Source of the DNA: Verrucomicrobiota bacterium
Lineage (GTDB): Bacteria; Verrucomicrobiota; Verrucomicrobiia; Limisphaerales; AV2
Direction: 5' to 3'
Assembly: GCA_003219345.1 (NCBI GenBank)
Contig: QHOP01000092.1
Location: 1-12,587, forward strand
DNA length: 12,587 nucleotides
The notes beneath the pieces were generated by a model. The model was given only the letters and a program-made list of their open reading frames with translations, had not been told where the DNA came from and did no database searches. Below are positions 9,565-12,587 of the stretch, in pieces; positions within the stretch are counted from its first letter, which is position 1; every line of letters starts with the position of its first letter. The translations under genes and the position numbers were made by a program.

Positions 9565-11088
9565 ATGCAAGCTTTGATACGTTTGATCTTGCTCGTGGCA
9601 GTTTTGCCGCTGGTGCCAGTCGCATCGGCGCAAGTGCAACTCGGCAGCGACGTGCTCGCCGCGAATGGGTTCAGGGAGTTGCAGGGAAAACGCGTCGGGT
9701 TGATCACCAATCCGTCCGGCGTCAATCACAGCGGCGAGTCCACGATTGACCTGTTACGGCGCGCGCCGGGCGTGAAGCTCGTTGCTTTGTTCGGGCCGGA
9801 GCACGGCGTTTACGGCGATGTGAAGGCGGGCGAGTTGATCGGGGAGCGGACGGACAAGCGCACCGGGCTGCCGGTCCATTCGCTCTACGGCGCGACCCGT
9901 AAGCCGACGCCCGCGATGCTGCGCGGCCTCGACGCGCTGGTGTATGATTTGCAGGACACCGGCGTGCGTTCCTACACGTTCATCAGCACGATGGGACTGG
10001 CGATGGAGGCGTGCGCGGAGGCAGGCGTCGAGTTCTGCGTCCTGGATCGTCCTAATCCTCTCGGCGGCGAGCGAGTCGAGGGGCCGATGGTGGAAAATAA
10101 ATTCCGCTCGTTCGTCGGGCAATGGAACATCCCTTACGCTTACGGAATGACCTGTGGCGAACTGGCGCAAATGATCAACGGCGAGGGTTGGATCAGGAAA
10201 CCGTGCCGGCTCACGGTCATTCCCATGAACGGCTGGCGCCGCTCGATGGTCTGGCGCGACACCGGCCTGCGTTGGACGCCGACTTCGCCGAACGTGCCGC
10301 GCGGCGATTCGCCGCTTTACTACGCGGCGACCGGATTGTTCGGCGAACTGGCCGGCGGCAGCGGAGCGAGCGTCGGCACGAAGCTGAAGCGCCCCTTCGA
10401 ATGCGTCATCGCGCCGTGGCTGGATGCGGCCAGGATGAGCGCGGCGATGAAGGGTTTCGGATTGGGCGGCGTAAGTTTTCCGACGTTCAGCGTCACGCAT
10501 GAAGGCCAGCGGCTCCACGGCGTGTTGTTGAAGGTCAACGACCCGGTTCACGCCCCGCTCGTGGCCATCAATTTCTACCTGCTCGACGGCCTCGAGCAGG
10601 CCAGCGGACGCGACTTGTTCGCCGAGGCGGTCAAGCGGAAGAGAAATTTCCAGATGTTCGACAAGGTCAGCGGCACGGACGACATTCGCAGGCAGTTGAA
10701 GGCCGGGAAGTCGGCGGCGGAAGTCGTGGAGTCGTGGACGCCGGGCGAAGAAGCGTTTCGCCGAAGGCGACAGAAATATTTGCTCTACACGGACCTTGCA
10801 TTGACAAAGGCCGCGCCCGCGAACGAATCGAAACCGCCGGCGACGGTTGAGCCGAAGAGTGCGCCGGTGGTAGAAATCAGGCCGGCGCCTCCGCCGATTG
10901 CGACCGACTCCGCGCCGCAGTCGCTCCCGCCGCTCATCATCACGGTATCGAACGGCGATTCCGCCGCCAAAATCGCCCAGGACCTCGGCATCAGCGCCAG
11001 CGACATTGCCGAGGCCAATCCGGGCGTGAATCTCAATCGGCTGAAAGCAGGGCAGAAACTCAAGATTCCGCGGACGCAGGTAAAGTAG
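9565..11088 (+). CDS. namZ: Secreted exo-beta-N-acetylmuramidase NamZ-type (DUF1343/GH171) with C-terminal LysM-like domain
   Basis: The 507-residue protein has a signal peptide (hydrophobic 5-20, likely cleavage after VASA at 19-22), a DUF1343 domain at about 27-412, a Pro/Ala-rich linker at about 415-456 and a LysM-like domain at about 457-504. DUF1343 landmarks are KRVGLITNPSG (42-52), LFGPEHGVYG (75-84, with conserved Glu79-His80), VYDLQDTGVRSYTFISTM (126-143), DRPNPLGG (161-168), RDTGLRWTPTSPNVP (231-245) and the final RRRRQKYLLY. NamZ of Bacillus removes N-acetylmuramic acid from the non-reducing ends of peptidoglycan fragments. The LysM-like tail (SNGDSAAKIAQDLGISASDI, ending AGQKLKIP) would hold the enzyme on peptidoglycan. 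Its place in the cell is periplasmic or exported. It is transcribed alone, away from mqnD and towards a peptide transporter. The family call is strong; the exact sugar specificity rests on the family. Confidence 0.88.
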   Translation: MQALIRLILLVAVLPLVPVASAQVQLGSDVLAANGFRELQGKRVGLITNPSGVNHSGESTIDLLRRAPGVKLVALFGPEHGVYGDVKAGELIGERTDKRTGLPVHSLYGATRKPTPAMLRGLDALVYDLQDTGVRSYTFISTMGLAMEACAEAGVEFCVLDRPNPLGGERVEGPMVENKFRSFVGQWNIPYAYGMTCGELAQMINGEGWIRKPCRLTVIPMNGWRRSMVWRDTGLRWTPTSPNVPRGDSPLYYAATGLFGELAGGSGASVGTKLKRPFECVIAPWLDAARMSAAMKGFGLGGVSFPTFSVTHEGQRLHGVLLKVNDPVHAPLVAINFYLLDGLEQASGRDLFAEAVKRKRNFQMFDKVSGTDDIRRQLKAGKSAAEVVESWTPGEEAFRRRRQKYLLYTDLALTKAAPANESKPPATVEPKSAPVVEIRPAPPPIATDSAPQSLPPLIITVSNGDSAAKIAQDLGISASDIAEANPGVNLNRLKAGQKLKIPRTQVK

Positions 11089-11149
11089 GGCGCAGTTCCG
11101 TTGGATCAGCGGTGCGTTTGTCAGGGGGAGCGCAGCCGACTCTGCTGCT

Positions 11150-11173
11150 CCGGTCGGAGCCCTCGCCGACCGG
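11150..11173. terminator. Hairpin between convergent stop codons, possible two-way terminator
   Basis: CCGGTCGG at 11150-11157 and CCGACCGG at 11166-11173 form a perfect 8-bp GC-rich stem with an 8-base loop. A second small stem GCAGC/GCTGC lies at 11132-11148. Both sit in the 127-base gap between two converging genes. No T-run follows on either strand, so intrinsic termination is uncertain. Confidence 0.35.
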
Positions 11174-11215
11174 TCTTATCGTGCGGGATGGCACCCTGCT
11201 CCTGAGCACCGTCGA

Positions 11216-12587
11216 TTAAGTCGGGGGCGCCTCGCTTTCGTCTTGGATGTAGGTCTTACCTTTGTAGAACGGCGACACGATGACGAACAGGATGGCCGTC
11301 GCCACCATTACCTTCACGAAAAAGTAGAAGTAGTCCGCTCCGGACAATTTCAAAGTGCCGTCGGGATTTTGAATGAAGAAGTTGACCGCTGCGGTGAACG
11401 CGTTGCCAAGCGAAACCGCGCCCAGGTATGTACACATCACGAGCGACTTCATTTTCCTGGGAGCCTGCGTGTAAGCGAATTCCAGGTGCGTCACGGACAC
11501 CATCACCTCTCCCGCGGTGAGCACGACGAAGGCAAGGATTTGCCAGATGACGTGTGGGGTCTGCCCGGCATCGATGCGCGTCTGAATCCAGCCAACGATC
11601 GCAAAGGCGACCGCGGTGACAAACAGGCCGATGCCGAATTTTCTCAGGGGCGTCAGGCGAAACACTCTGTCGATGGCCGGATAAACTACATAGGAAAAGA
11701 GCGGCAGCATTATGAGAATGAAGAGAGGATTGACAGTTTGAATTTGCGCGGGTTTCCATTCGACGCTGAACAAATGGCGGTCCATTTTCTCCGCTTGGAT
11801 GACCCACGAAGAAAAATTCTGTTGCCAGAGGGCCCAAAACATCGCGGCGAACGGCACGAGAACGAGCAGATTGCCAAGGGCCTTCAGGTTTTCTCTCCGG
11901 AGTACTTCCGTCGCGTAATTGGCCACGCCCGTTGGCGGGAGGTGAACGAATTTCTTCCTGCCGCGCCAGAAGATCACCGTCGCGACAAACATCAGGACTC
12001 CTGGCGTTCCGAAGGCGATGTTCGGCCCGTGGCATTTCTCGATGATTCCGACGATCCAGGCGGGCAGAATCGCTGCCAGTCTCGGCGGCGCGGTGTAGGG
12101 GTCAAGCATCCAAGGGATAAGTAGAGTCGAAAACGCCGACCCAAAGTTGATGGAAAAATAGAACCAATTGTACACGCGCGTCAGCAAATGCTGATTGGTA
12201 GCGCCGAATTGGTCGCCGACATTGACTGAAACACACGGTTTGATACCGCCTGCGCCAATGGCGATAAGCGCCAGGCCAACGACCAACCCTGCGCGCGTGT
12301 GATTGATCGCCAGCGCCAAATGGCCGAAACAATAGACGATCGAGAGGATAAGAATGGTGCGATATTTTCCAATGACCGCGTCTGCCAGAAACGCCCCGAT
12401 CAACGGCAGGAAATACAGACAGAAAACGAACGAATGGTACCAGGCGTCGGCTTGTTCCTTTTTCATCAGGTCAAGCATGCCACTGGCAGTCAGCATGTAG
12501 TGCGTCATGAACGGCACGAGAATCGAGTTCATGCCGTAGTAACTGAACCGCTCGGCGGCTTCGTTGCCGACGATATACGGCACGCCC
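11216..12587 (-). CDS. POT/PTR2-family proton-coupled oligopeptide transporter (N-terminus outside window)
   Basis: The frame stays open to the window edge, reading GVPYIVGNEAAERFSYYGM at the visible start. The GTG at 12583 is an internal valine, because the POT family places this segment inside the first helix; roughly 20-40 residues are missing. About 457 residues are seen with many hydrophobic helices. Family markers are the proton-coupling ExxERFxYY motif, an MFS motif-A-like GAFLADAVIGKYR loop, GGIKPCVSVNVGDQFG, the PTR2 signature FYFSINFGS, and FWALWQQNFSSWVIQAEKMD. These inner-membrane carriers import di- and tripeptides with protons. The stop codon faces the muramidase gene across 127 bases. 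Family confidence is high; the peptide range is unknown. Confidence 0.93.
   Translation of the reverse strand, partial: GVPYIVGNEAAERFSYYGMNSILVPFMTHYMLTASGMLDLMKKEQADAWYHSFVFCLYFLPLIGAFLADAVIGKYRTILILSIVYCFGHLALAINHTRAGLVVGLALIAIGAGGIKPCVSVNVGDQFGATNQHLLTRVYNWFYFSINFGSAFSTLLIPWMLDPYTAPPRLAAILPAWIVGIIEKCHGPNIAFGTPGVLMFVATVIFWRGRKKFVHLPPTGVANYATEVLRRENLKALGNLLVLVPFAAMFWALWQQNFSSWVIQAEKMDRHLFSVEWKPAQIQTVNPLFILIMLPLFSYVVYPAIDRVFRLTPLRKFGIGLFVTAVAFAIVGWIQTRIDAGQTPHVIWQILAFVVLTAGEVMVSVTHLEFAYTQAPRKMKSLVMCTYLGAVSLGNAFTAAVNFFIQNPDGTLKLSGADYFYFFVKVMVATAILFVIVSPFYKGKTYIQDESEAPPT

Noticed and set aside
9056..9729. Several 60-120 residue open frames in the divergent intergenic region
   Set aside because: They cross the inverted repeats and appear on both strands because of the symmetry; no start signals or family features.
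9754..10551. 265-residue minus-strand frame opposite the muramidase gene
   Set aside because: Arg/His-rich shadow; the plus strand shows continuous DUF1343 motifs.
11243..12124. 293-residue plus-strand frame opposite the peptide transporter
   Set aside because: Highly charged antisense translation of transmembrane helices; the minus strand has all POT signatures.

Overview
The window looks like chromosomal DNA of a GC-rich, Gram-negative member of Verrucomicrobiota, probably the Pedosphaera/Limisphaerales side. This is inferred from the mix of proteins (an outer-membrane receptor with a YfiR-like protein and a CHASE8-type kinase, a 398-residue membrane-anchored protein of a type I associate with this phylum, a futalosine-pathway MqnD, a DUF1343 protein) and from a dense set of palindromic intergenic repeats. 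No rRNA, tRNA, transposase, phage gene or CRISPR array was seen.

Layout. Positions 1-4969, plus strand: a tight three-gene operon. It holds the end of a TonB-dependent receptor, a secreted YfiR/DUF4154 protein overlapping it by 13 bases, and, 4 bases on, a 1058-residue hybrid histidine kinase (periplasmic CHASE8-like sensor, HAMP, PAS, HisKA, HATPase, two receivers, Hpt). In Pseudomonas, YfiR restrains the diguanylate cyclase YfiN through a similar periplasmic domain. Here the same kind of sensor sits on a phosphorelay kinase, so the operon reads as an envelope signalling unit: outer-membrane receptor, periplasmic regulator, inner-membrane kinase.

Positions 4975-7907, minus strand: a stand-alone receiver protein ends 5 bases from the kinase stop codon and converges on it. 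It is translationally coupled (ATGA) to an upstream gene for a membrane-anchored protein with a four-times repeated helical motif. Upstream of that lies an aldo/keto reductase of the COG1453 type that appears to have lost its iron-sulfur ligands.

Positions 7908-9564: mqnD (minus strand) surrounded and interrupted by palindromic repeats. One imperfect palindrome lies between mqnD and the reductase gene. One, built of 7-base units, lies in frame inside mqnD. At least three more fill the 540-base divergent intergenic region.

Positions 9565-12587: a secreted DUF1343/NamZ-type exo-muramidase with a C-terminal LysM-like domain (plus strand), convergent with a POT/PTR2 proton-coupled peptide transporter (minus strand) whose start lies beyond the window edge. 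A small hairpin lies between the two stop codons.

The most interesting points are the receptor/YfiR/CHASE8-kinase operon with its convergent receiver gene, and the palindromic element that has become part of the MqnD protein.
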